Assembly (NCBI GenBank): GCA_964487555.1
Contig: CAZART010000175.1
Coordinates: forward strand, 1 to 8,411
DNA from: CAZART01 sp964487555
GTDB lineage: Bacteria; Bacteroidota; Rhodothermia; Rhodothermales; VXPQ01
Direction of reading: 5' to 3'
DNA: 8,411 nucleotides
In this document: positions 1 to 6,712 of the stretch, piece by piece
Layout: each line of letters opens with the position of its first letter
Numbering within the stretch: the first letter of the stretch is position 1
Translations under genes and position numbers: made by a program
The notes under the pieces: model-generated
What the model was told of the DNA's origin: nothing
The model's input: only the letters and a program-made list of their open reading frames with translations
Database searches by the model: none

Positions 1-2
1 AC

Positions 3-659
3 CCGCCGCGCGAGAGCGAGCTTGTCGGGGCGGATCCCGTTGAGGTCGAGGTGGTCGAGGGGACAATCTCTCGGGCCGACATTGCGATCCGGATCCTACC
101 CGTCGAAGGGATCGTGGTTGGCGCAGAAGGCTATTCTCGGCGGCATAACATCCGGAACGCGTCAGGGGACGAGCCTGCGAATCCCGCGGAGCCGCTCTAT
201 CACGCCAACGACCCGGAGCAACTTCATCCGATTACGGCGCCGGATGGACATAACGTGACGTTGGGCGAATGGCGGGGCGCTCGTGCCACCGCCAGAGTCT
301 CTTGTGGCGGCAGCGACGGTACGCACTACCTGCTCACCATGGAAGGGCTGATCCCCAACGGCGTTTATTCCGTGGGGGTGGTCCTGACGGACCTTACGAA
401 AGATTCGCCCGTGCGGATAGGGACCGGCGCGCTCGGTCGTATCGACGGCAGCGAGAATGCGTTTACCGCATCGAGCTCCGGCGAAGGCCGGCTGGAGGCG
501 ACCGCTCCTCCGGGTCCGATGTCATTGAACGGCCGTGCACCCGAGTGCGCGCTGACCCAGGTATCGGAGGCTATTCTGTGGCTGTTCTATCACGTGGACG
601 GACAGAGGGGCCCCGGGTCGGAAATGTCGTGGGTGGAGCACCTCAGAATCTCCTTTTAG
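3..659 (+). CDS. Unidentified probable exported beta-rich protein, 3' part only
   Basis: The frame is open from the left edge of the window, so the true start lies outside; about 218 residues plus a TAG stop are visible. A GTG at 51 is an internal codon rather than a convincing start, because the reading continues upstream without a stop (PPRESELVGADPVEVE precedes it). The visible part has alternating hydrophobic and polar stretches typical of a beta-sandwich, for example HYLLTMEGLIPNGVYSVGVV. It has only two cysteines (in VSCGGSD and PECALTQ), which could form a disulfide in an exported protein. The end, WVEHLRISF, looks like a complete C-terminal beta strand. I do not recognise the family and no catalytic motif stands out. 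The codon pattern (G/C in third positions) agrees with the neighbouring genes, and the overlapping frames lack any recognisable protein. An intrinsic terminator lies about 145 bases downstream. Export is inference, since the N-terminus is not in the window. Confidence 0.75.
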   Translation, partial: PPRESELVGADPVEVEVVEGTISRADIAIRILPVEGIVVGAEGYSRRHNIRNASGDEPANPAEPLYHANDPEQLHPITAPDGHNVTLGEWRGARATARVSCGGSDGTHYLLTMEGLIPNGVYSVGVVLTDLTKDSPVRIGTGALGRIDGSENAFTASSSGEGRLEATAPPGPMSLNGRAPECALTQVSEAILWLFYHVDGQRGPGSEMSWVEHLRISF

Positions 660-803
660 GGGCGCGCCGGCATTCGTCGGCCGGAAAAGCAGGCCTCGGG
701 CGGCTTAACAACGGCCCGGCTCAGCCGGACATCCGACGCGGCGTACCTCAGCGTAGTGATACGCAAAACACACGCCGTCTCTTCGTGGGACAATAGAGAC
801 ACG
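660..803 (+). other. Structured untranslated stretch before terminator (3' UTR or small RNA)
   Basis: No convincing gene is present between the stop at 659 and the terminator. The stretch can fold. CGGCGT (739-744) pairs with ACGCCG (772-777), and inside it GCGTA (751-755) pairs with TACGC (760-764) around a GTGA loop. A smaller CCGGC/GCCGG hairpin sits at 716-728. It may be a long 3' UTR of the upstream gene or a small RNA ending at the terminator. No strong promoter was found, so the UTR reading is slightly preferred. Confidence 0.35.
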
Positions 804-835
804 GCCTCTCAGCTTCGGCTGAGAGGCTTTTGTTT
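804..835 (+). terminator. Intrinsic terminator with UUCG tetraloop
   Basis: A perfect 10-bp stem, GCCTCTCAGC (804-813) with GCTGAGAGGC (818-827), is closed by the C-TTCG-G tetraloop. It is followed immediately by TTTTGTTT (828-835). This is a classic rho-independent terminator and closes the transcript that contains the partial gene at the left edge. Confidence 0.92.
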
Positions 836-884
836 GGGGCCGGTGCTGCAACCGTGCATCGCACGTTCGTCCGAATTCTTCGTC

Positions 885-914
885 GTGCAAAGCGAGCCCG
901 CGTTTCCGTATACT
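885..914 (+). promoter_or_regulatory. Candidate promoter for the ABM/dehydrogenase operon
   Basis: GTGCAA (885-890), an 18-base spacer and TATACT (909-914) form a housekeeping-type promoter candidate; the -10 element differs from TATAAT at one position. The overlapping TACTTTCG (911-918) also resembles the Bacteroidota -7 element TAnnTTTG with one difference. It lies just after the terminator and upstream of the next gene, as expected. Sequence resemblance only. Confidence 0.35.
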
Positions 915-980
915 TTCGGAACGGCGGTCCGCCCCGCCGGATCGGCATATTGCGTTATCGCTGCCGATGCGCTACAACGA

Positions 981-1038
981 GCGTAGCCGCCAACGGGCGA
1001 GGTCGGCAAGCGTAGCCGCCAACGGGAGAGGTCGGCAA
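981..1038 (+). repeat. Two-copy 29-bp tandem repeat in the operon leader
   Basis: The unit beginning GCGTAGCCGCCAACGGG and ending GAGGTCGGCAA occurs at 981-1009 and again directly at 1010-1038, with a single C/A difference (998 versus 1027). Each unit can form an imperfect hairpin (GCCGCC against GGTCGGC), so the RNA would carry two similar stem-loops in tandem about 90-150 bases before the ABM start codon. The repeat is directly visible; any role is unknown. Confidence 0.9.
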
Positions 1039-1116
1039 AAGACCTGATCCGTGGCGAGCGACAGGTGCGTCGAATGTTGACGGCCGAACCGCGACCTTTC
1101 GCCAAGCACCTTTACA

Positions 1117-1124
1117 GAGGAGGT
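1117..1124 (+). promoter_or_regulatory. Strong ribosome binding site of the ABM gene
   Basis: GAGGAGGT at 1117-1124 is an almost perfect Shine-Dalgarno sequence, five bases before the ATG at 1130, and fixes that start. Confidence 0.85.
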
Positions 1125-1129
1125 CCCCC

Positions 1130-1474
1130 ATGAACGAACTTCAAGCTATCGTCCGCCTCAGCATCCACGACGGCAAGTCGGACCTGTTCAAAACGGCCGC
1201 GCAAGCCTGTATGGACCTTGTCCGGGAGAAAGGCGCAGGTGTCGTGCAGTATGACTGGTTTTTCAACGATGATCGCACCGAGTGCATCGTGCTTGAACGG
1301 TACGTGGATTCCGATGCCCTGCTGGCGCATGGAGCAAATATAGCTGAGCCGCTGGGGACGCTGCACGCCATATCGGATGTCTCTGCAAACGTCCTTGGCA
1401 CATCATCATCGGCTTTGATGAGCGCGTTGGAAGGAATGGATGTCACGTTCTACGAACTGTTCCAGGGGTTGTAG
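1130..1474 (+). CDS. ABM-fold protein, putative quinol monooxygenase
   Basis: A 114-residue protein resembling the antibiotic biosynthesis monooxygenase (ABM) / putative quinol monooxygenase family. These are small ferredoxin-like alpha+beta proteins that act as dimers, some of which oxidise quinols or aromatic polyketides without cofactors. Family features are the first strand (LQAIVRLSIHDGK), the helix (FKTAAQACMDLVREK), the strand pair GVVQYDWFFNDDRTECIVLERY, the helix DSDALLAHGAN, and the ending VTFYELFQGL typical of this subgroup. Length is normal for the family. There is no signal peptide, so it should be cytoplasmic. The start is fixed by a strong Shine-Dalgarno sequence. The stop lies two bases before the ATG of the next gene, so the two are almost certainly co-transcribed and translationally coupled. 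Many proteins with this fold have no proven enzymatic activity, and the substrate cannot be told from sequence. Confidence 0.82.
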   Translation: MNELQAIVRLSIHDGKSDLFKTAAQACMDLVREKGAGVVQYDWFFNDDRTECIVLERYVDSDALLAHGANIAEPLGTLHAISDVSANVLGTSSSALMSALEGMDVTFYELFQGL

Positions 1475-1476
1475 CC

Positions 1477-4400
1477 ATGCGTCGCCTGGAGTCCCTAGCT
1501 CGCTCCACCCCACGCCGGCTCAACGCGTGGGTCGCCCCCGTTCTCGCCGTCCTGATCCTGAGCTACGGGTTTACGTCTTCATCGTGGGCGCTCCTGTCGC
1601 ATCCTGATGATCCATCGGATTTGACGGTTCAGCACGACGAGCACGCGGGCACGATTTCGGTCTACCGCTCGGGTGAGGACTCACCGATCCTCACCCAGCA
1701 CGCCCGTCCCGATTTCCGCCCGTATCTCCATCCGATCATTGCCCCCGACGGCAAGGGCGTGCTGACCGAGTACAGCCCGGGGCATCATCCCCACCAGACG
1801 GGGCTCTACTGGGGATTTACGAAGGTCAATGGTCGCGATTATTTCCACAACCCCGGAGAGGCCTACTGGAAGCGCGTCTCAGCGGCCGTTCTGGAATCCG
1901 AAGGCGATCAGGTGAGATGGCGCACGGTCTATGATCTGCTCGACGAGAGCGGCCGCGCCGTGCTCAGAGAGACCCAGATCTGGTCGATGCGCGAAGAGGA
2001 TGGCCGCTATCTCCTCGACCTGGAGTGGCGAGGCGAAGCGAAGACCGACGTGACGGTCGGCGAGCACGAGTACGGCGGATTGTTTCTGCGGATGCCGTGG
2101 CGGGAAGGCATCGAGGGGTCGGTCGTCAATGCCGCCCGTCAGCGGAATCAACATGCCGAAGGACAACGGGCGATGTGGCTCGATGTGGGGATGAAGGTGG
2201 CCGGCCGGGACGACATGGCGCACGTGGCCATCTTCGACCATCCGGACAACGACGGCTTTCCCCAGCCGTGGCGCGTTGACGGCGAGCTCGGCGTCGGGCC
2301 GTCGCGCGCTCGGCTCGGTGACTGGGAGATCGCCGGCGGCGAGACGGAGGTGATCCGACACCGTCTCCTGGTGTATACCGGCGAGATGGGCGACGTCGAG
2401 CTCAGAGAGAAGTGGGAGAGTTACAGTGGGCGGGAAGGCCAGTACTCCGTCACCTCGCTCTGGGAGCTCGCCCAGCGGGAGGGGCGGCAGGCGGAGTATC
2501 TCACGCCCGACCGCGCTGCGGCCTCCATGACGGTACCCGACGGTTTCGAGGTCAACGCCTGGGCCGGCGAACCGATGGTCACGCAGCCGATGGCCTTCGC
2601 ATGGGACGATCGTGGGCGGCTGTGGGTGGCCGAGAATAGAGATTATGAATCGCGCGAGACGGGCTTCTCCGGCTCGGGCGACAGCCGCATCGTCATTCTG
2701 GAGGATACGGACCAAGACGGTGCCGCGGATAGCCGGAAGGTGTTTCTCGAGGGCATTCCCTTCCCCTCGGCTCTTGCCGTCGGGTTCGACGGGCTCTTCC
2801 TCGGAGCGCCGCCTCACCTGTTGTTCGTTCCCGATCGTGATGGCGACGACGTCGCCGACCGCGAGGAGGTCGAAATTCTGTTGACGGGATGGGGCATCCG
2901 GGACCGGCACGAGACGATCAACAGCTTTCATTGGGGCCCGGACGGCTGGCTCTACGGATTGGAAGGTTTTGCGACGCCGTCGAACATCCGCAAGCCGGAC
3001 CAGAGCGACCGCCTCTACAGGCCCGGAGATCCGTTCCCTGACGACATCCTCGAAGGGGAAGGCACCGAGATCGACGGCGGCGTGTGGCGGTACCATCCGG
3101 TTAAGGAGCGCTTCGAGGTCGTCGCTCACGGGTTCAGCAACCCTTGGGGGATCGACTACGACGCGAAGGGCGAGCTTTTCATCACGGCTTGCGTCATCCC
3201 GCACGTGTTCCACGTGATTCAGGGCGGCATCTATCATCGCCAGGGAGGCCGGCATTTCAACCCGTACGTCTACAGCGACATTCAGACGATTGTCGATCAT
3301 CGGCATCGATCCGCTCACGGCGGAGCGCGCATCTACCAGTCGGACGCGTTTCCGGAGGATCAGCGCGGAAGGCTGTTCATGGCGAACATCCACGAGCACG
3401 CCGTGCTTTCGGACGTGTTGACGCCCAGGGGCTCGGGATACGTGGCGCGTCACGGCGCGGATTTCATGATGGCCAATAATGCCGCCTGGGTCGGCTTCAG
3501 CATGGAGGTGGGTCCGGACGGTGCCCTGTACGTGCTGGACTGGCACGATGGCGACATCTGCGGGAAAGAGGTGTTGGATAAAGATACGGGCCGGATCTTC
3601 CGGATCAGTCCCACGGCGTCGCGAGCCGAGAGCTGGGACGGCCGCTACGAAGATATCGGGAGCATGGGCGATGCGCAGCTGGCCGAGCTGCAGACGAGCG
3701 GAAGCGACTGGCATGCCCGCCGCGCGCGCGTCGTTCTTCAGCATCGGGCGACGGAACGGCCGATCGACGAGGCGGCGCAGTCCGTCCTCCGCGATCTCTT
3801 TGCGTCCCATCCCAACTCGGATTATCGCCTGCGCGGGATGTGGTCCCTGCACGTGACCGGACTGCTCGGTCGCGAGCGCCTGGTGGAGGCCCTGGGGGAC
3901 AACGACGAATACGTTCGTGGATGGGCCGTACAGCTGCTGACGGAGGATCACGCTCCGGATGTCGCTGCGCTTGACGAGTTCGCACGGATGGCGCGTGCCG
4001 AGCCGTCTGCCGTCGTGCGCAAATACCTGGCTGCGGGACTTCAGCGGATCGAGCACTCGGATCGATGGGCGATTGCCGCCGGTCTGCTCGGCCGGGCGGA
4101 CGATGCGGACGACCACAACATCCCCAAACTCATCTGGTTCGGCATAGAGCCGCTTGTCGCCGGCCATCCCGACCGCGCCCTGGCTCTGGCCGCTGAAAGC
4201 GAGATTCCGATGGTTACCGAGTTTATCGCACGGCGTGCCGTCGATGCCGACGCGTGGGAGCCGGTGGTCTCCGCACTGGCAACATACGACAGCGTCCGCC
4301 ATGAGCTGCTTCAGGGGATGCGGGCCGCGCTTGAAGGACGCACCGGCCTCGAGGCGCCGCCCATGTGGGAACAGGTCTATGCCGAGCTGCGGCGAGACGC

Positions 4401-5352
4401 CGCCGCAGCCCCCCTCGCCGCCGAGATCGCCCAGTATTTCGGCGATCGCGATGCCGCTGCAGCGCTTCTGACGGTCGTCACCAACGACCAGGCCCCCGTC
4501 GATCAACGTCGCCGGGCGCTGAACAGTCTTGCGGAGCGGCAGCACGCCGCGCTCGCCGCGAAGCTCCCTCCACTTCTGGACGATCCGGACCTTCGTCTCG
4601 ACGCCATCAAGGCGGTAGCCGCATTCGACCGCGAGGAGCTGGGCACGATGTTGCTCGATGCGTATCCGGCGCTCGAGCCCCGAGAGAAGAGCGCCGCGCT
4701 GCGATCGCTGGCATCCCGGCCCACCTACGGCTGGATGCTCACCGAAGCCCTCAAAGCCGGCGATATCACGCGCCGTGAGGTGCCGGCGGACGTCGCGCGC
4801 CAGCTCCGGCGCGTCGTCGGCAGCGGCTTCGTCGAGGTCTGGGGCCCGATTGACGAGGACCCGTCCGACGACGATGCCGCCTACGCCCGGTACCGCGCAC
4901 TGCTTACGACGGACGCCCTGGAGCGCGCCGACGCGGGAAACGGACGCCTGCTCTACGATCGAACGTGCGGCACGTGCCACAAGATGTACGGAGAGGGCGG
5001 CACGGTAGGCCCCGATCTGACCGGCTCGAATCGGACGGAGATCGACTACCTTCTCTCCAACGTTCTGGAGCCGAGTGCCGTCATACAGGACGACTACAAG
5101 ATGGTGATCGTCACGATGAGAGACGGTCGCACGCACATCGGAAGCGTCTCGAACGAGACTGAAAGGCAGCTGACGCTTCGCATCGTCGGTCGCGACGACG
5201 TCGTCCTTACCAAATCCGCCATTCAGTCTCGGGAAGTTTCCGGCAATTCGCTGATGCCGGAGGGCTTGTTCCGCTCCCTCACCGATTCCGAGATCATCGA
5301 TCTCGTCGCCTATCTGCGCACGTCCGAACAGGTGCCGCACCCCCGAGAATAG
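1477..5352 (+). CDS. Exported fusion: DUF6807, PVC-type dehydrogenase propeller, HEAT-like repeats, haem c domain
   Basis: A 1291-residue exported protein. Residues 1-38 form a signal peptide (Arg-rich start, hydrophobic core 19-30, likely cleavage after SSSWA). Residues 45-320 match DUF6807, the 'PmoA family' (GHHPHQTGLYWGFTKVNG at 102-119); despite that label it is unrelated to particulate methane monooxygenase. Residues 345-715 are the beta-propeller of PVC-type membrane-bound dehydrogenases, starting VPDGFEVNAWAGEP, with Asp-rich calcium-type loops at 410-418 (DTDQDG) and 453-461 (DRDGDD). Residues 730-1120 are helical and HEAT-like. Residues 1150-1290 are the C-terminal haem domain: C1164-G-T-C1167-H1168, with M1260 in NSLMPEGLF a probable axial ligand. 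Expected role: oxidation of a sugar-like or small organic substrate outside the cytoplasm, with electrons passed to the haem. The substrate is unknown. The start follows AGGGG at 1464-1468 and lies two bases after the ABM stop, indicating translational coupling. No clear terminator follows. Confidence 0.9.
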   Translation: MRRLESLARSTPRRLNAWVAPVLAVLILSYGFTSSSWALLSHPDDPSDLTVQHDEHAGTISVYRSGEDSPILTQHARPDFRPYLHPIIAPDGKGVLTEYSPGHHPHQTGLYWGFTKVNGRDYFHNPGEAYWKRVSAAVLESEGDQVRWRTVYDLLDESGRAVLRETQIWSMREEDGRYLLDLEWRGEAKTDVTVGEHEYGGLFLRMPWREGIEGSVVNAARQRNQHAEGQRAMWLDVGMKVAGRDDMAHVAIFDHPDNDGFPQPWRVDGELGVGPSRARLGDWEIAGGETEVIRHRLLVYTGEMGDVELREKWESYSGREGQYSVTSLWELAQREGRQAEYLTPDRAAASMTVPDGFEVNAWAGEPMVTQPMAFAWDDRGRLWVAENRDYESRETGFSGSGDSRIVILEDTDQDGAADSRKVFLEGIPFPSALAVGFDGLFLGAPPHLLFVPDRDGDDVADREEVEILLTGWGIRDRHETINSFHWGPDGWLYGLEGFATPSNIRKPDQSDRLYRPGDPFPDDILEGEGTEIDGGVWRYHPVKERFEVVAHGFSNPWGIDYDAKGELFITACVIPHVFHVIQGGIYHRQGGRHFNPYVYSDIQTIVDHRHRSAHGGARIYQSDAFPEDQRGRLFMANIHEHAVLSDVLTPRGSGYVARHGADFMMANNAAWVGFSMEVGPDGALYVLDWHDGDICGKEVLDKDTGRIFRISPTASRAESWDGRYEDIGSMGDAQLAELQTSGSDWHARRARVVLQHRATERPIDEAAQSVLRDLFASHPNSDYRLRGMWSLHVTGLLGRERLVEALGDNDEYVRGWAVQLLTEDHAPDVAALDEFARMARAEPSAVVRKYLAAGLQRIEHSDRWAIAAGLLGRADDADDHNIPKLIWFGIEPLVAGHPDRALALAAESEIPMVTEFIARRAVDADAWEPVVSALATYDSVRHELLQGMRAALEGRTGLEAPPMWEQVYAELRRDAAAAPLAAEIAQYFGDRDAAAALLTVVTNDQAPVDQRRRALNSLAERQHAALAAKLPPLLDDPDLRLDAIKAVAAFDREELGTMLLDAYPALEPREKSAALRSLASRPTYGWMLTEALKAGDITRREVPADVARQLRRVVGSGFVEVWGPIDEDPSDDDAAYARYRALLTTDALERADAGNGRLLYDRTCGTCHKMYGEGGTVGPDLTGSNRTEIDYLLSNVLEPSAVIQDDYKMVIVTMRDGRTHIGSVSNETERQLTLRIVGRDDVVLTKSAIQSREVSGNSLMPEGLFRSLTDSEIIDLVAYLRTSEQVPHPRE

Positions 5353-5696
5353 GCGGGACCGACTTCGACCAGCGCCACGCGGCTTCGACCAGCGCCACGC
5401 GGCCGGAGGGGGCTCATCGCACCCTGACGTTGGGATGACGAACATCCGCACGGACCGTACCTGGCAAAATTCTGCGGCGTTTCGGCCGTGCATATCAACT
5501 TTGTCGGAATATTTCGCCTTTCTTCGACAGGGTATAGCACGGGCGACTTGGTTTCCGTACTGTTGCGTTCCGATTTGGACCAGAGTACGATGAGCACGAG
5601 CAGATCGAACGCATCGTGCCGGTCCATGCAGCGCGGGCAAATCGCTCACGCATCGGGTACCATTATTTTTCACCTTCTACGATTGTCATTTCCTTT
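5353..5696. other. Intergenic region with tandem duplication and weak promoter candidates
   Basis: No believable gene occupies these 344 bases; frames that cross it have no recognisable protein. It opens with a perfect 20-bp tandem duplication (5363-5402) and becomes visibly more AT-rich after 5463, as expected of a promoter region. Weak candidates for the downstream lipoprotein are TTGCGT (5563-5568), 17 bases, TACGAT (5586-5591), and the Bacteroidota-like element TATTTTTC (5664-5671), 25 bases before the ATG. No intrinsic terminator for the upstream operon could be recognised. Confidence 0.5.
5363..5402 (+). repeat. Perfect two-copy 20-bp tandem repeat
   Basis: The unit CTTCGACCAGCGCCACGCGG occurs at 5363-5382 and again at 5383-5402 with no mismatch, starting ten bases after the dehydrogenase stop codon. 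No hairpin or T-run makes it a terminator. Exact identity suggests either recent slippage or selection on the unit. Confidence 0.93.
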
Positions 5697-6620
5697 ATGA
5701 GAACTTTACAGGTTTTCTGTGTCCTTGGCGCCCTCGTGATTTCGGGCTGCGAGTTTACCTCTTCCATGAACGAGCAAGCTACTGTCGAAAACGAGGCGCT
5801 CTCTCTCTCCAAGAAAGACAAGAGCAGCAGCTCGACGGTCGTCGTGACGGCCAATGACCTCGCCACCGACAAAGCGGCCGAGCAGGCGAATCCGACATCC
5901 TGGTTTTTCTACAACGATGAAACCGACGTGATCGACAATGCTCTCGGTTCGTTCGTCACAGGTCCGGAAACTCCTCCGGCGGGAGCCGGCAGTGCGGAAA
6001 TCAGCGTGTCCGGCACGCAGCGTCGCAACCTGGCGACCTATTTGTTCAGCGGGGTCGAACTCGATGAGATCACGACGCTGGCCTTCTCCACCTACAATCC
6101 GGTGGCCGGCAACGGCGGCAGCAGCACGCGTTCCGCCTACCTGAACTTCAACGTCGACTTCGACGGCTCCGATACCTGGCAGCGCCGCCTCGTGTTCGTT
6201 CCGAGCCAGAACGGGATCGTCGTTCAGGATACGTGGCAGGAGTGGGACGCCATCGACGGCGGCGACGCCCTGTGGACGTGGTCCGGCTACGTCGCTAGTG
6301 GAAACACGTGGCCCGACGGCGATCCGAACGAGTACCGCACGTGGAGCGACGTTCTGGCGTCGTTCCCGAACATCGCAGTCCGCACGACGGACTCGTGGCT
6401 CGGCATGCGCGTCGGGGAGCCCTATGCCAGCGGGTACACGGAGAACCTCGACAAGTTTGTGTTTGGCACGGCGGACGGCACGACTGTGTACGATTTTGAA
6501 CCCGTCATCGGTCCGCCGACGGATAAGAACGAGTGCAAGAAGGGTGGATGGCAGCTGTTCAACAATCCCTCGTTCCCGAATCAAGGTCAGTGCATCCAGC
6601 ACGTTAACACGGGCAAATAA
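5697..6620 (+). CDS. Lipoprotein with conserved beta-rich domain and C-terminal two-Cys motif
   Basis: A 307-residue protein starting at the ATG at 5697. This start gives a proper lipoprotein signal peptide, MRTLQVFCVLGALVISGC, with lipobox I-S-G-C18; an in-frame ATG at 5616 would bury it behind 27 polar residues. After a Ser/Lys-rich linker (19-60), residues 66-270 form a beta-rich exported domain I recognise as recurring in secreted proteins of several phyla: TSWFFYNDETDVIDNALGSF, SGTQRRNLATY, STYNPVAGNGGS, VDFDGSDTWQRRL, VVQDTWQEWDA, TTDSWLGMRVGEPY, VYDFEP. Its function is not known to me; it may bind carbohydrate or surface ligands, which is a guess. Residues 277-307 carry a separate short motif, NECKKGGWQLF...NQGQC, with C280 and C299 probably disulfide bonded; this motif is common at the ends of secreted proteins. 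No clear Shine-Dalgarno sequence precedes the start, and a terminator follows. Confidence 0.85.
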   Translation: MRTLQVFCVLGALVISGCEFTSSMNEQATVENEALSLSKKDKSSSSTVVVTANDLATDKAAEQANPTSWFFYNDETDVIDNALGSFVTGPETPPAGAGSAEISVSGTQRRNLATYLFSGVELDEITTLAFSTYNPVAGNGGSSTRSAYLNFNVDFDGSDTWQRRLVFVPSQNGIVVQDTWQEWDAIDGGDALWTWSGYVASGNTWPDGDPNEYRTWSDVLASFPNIAVRTTDSWLGMRVGEPYASGYTENLDKFVFGTADGTTVYDFEPVIGPPTDKNECKKGGWQLFNNPSFPNQGQCIQHVNTGK

Positions 6621-6641
6621 AGCATCCCTTGTTCCATGCTA

Positions 6642-6677
6642 AAAGCCCTGCGGTGTTTACGGACACGGCAGGGCTTT
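6642..6677. terminator. Bidirectional intrinsic terminator between convergent genes
   Basis: AAAGCCCTGC (6642-6651) pairs with GCAGGGCTTT (6668-6677). After one mismatch the stem extends through GTGT (6653-6656) with ACAC (6663-6666). On the plus strand the stem ends in TTT and is followed by CTAGTTT; on the minus strand it ends in TTTT. It lies 21 bases after the lipoprotein stop and downstream of the minus-strand hydrolase and LLM remnant, so it suits both directions. Confidence 0.85.
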
Positions 6678-6712
6678 CTAGTTTGCAGGATCATCGCACT
6701 CGTCGCAATTGT

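Larger units (their letters stand above)
836..1129 (+). other. Intergenic leader of the ABM/dehydrogenase operon
   Basis: This 294-base stretch between the terminator and the ABM gene contains no believable gene. It holds a small hairpin (CGTGC at 853-857 with GCACG at 861-865), a sigma70-like promoter candidate (885-914), a two-copy 29-bp tandem repeat (981-1038) and a strong ribosome binding site just before 1130. If the promoter is real, the transcript carries a leader of about 210 bases, which is long for a constitutive gene and leaves room for regulation. Confidence 0.5.

Noticed and set aside
269..796. A 175-codon plus-strand frame overlapping the first gene.
   Set aside because: Arg-rich out-of-frame shadow; the other frame has the balanced composition and beta pattern of a real protein.
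981..1038. A CRISPR array.
   Set aside because: The two 29-bp units are directly adjacent with no spacer, only two copies exist, and no cas genes are present.
1521..2440. Reading the 'PmoA family' label as evidence of methane oxidation.
   Set aside because: The domain is DUF6807, which shares only the misleading name; there is no membrane-bound monooxygenase subunit here.
1879..5673. A 1264-codon open frame on the minus strand opposite the dehydrogenase gene.
   Set aside because: It mirrors the plus-strand gene, where G/C-rich third positions prevent antisense stops. Its translation shows no recognisable domain, whereas the plus strand has a signal peptide, a propeller and CGTCH.
5616..5696. 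A 27-residue upstream extension of the lipoprotein gene.
   Set aside because: The ATG at 5697 begins directly at a classic lipoprotein signal peptide; the extra residues are polar and out of place.
5706..6602. A 298-codon minus-strand open frame opposite the lipoprotein gene.
   Set aside because: Same codon-bias shadow; the plus-strand frame has a lipobox and conserved family motifs, and the antisense product has none.
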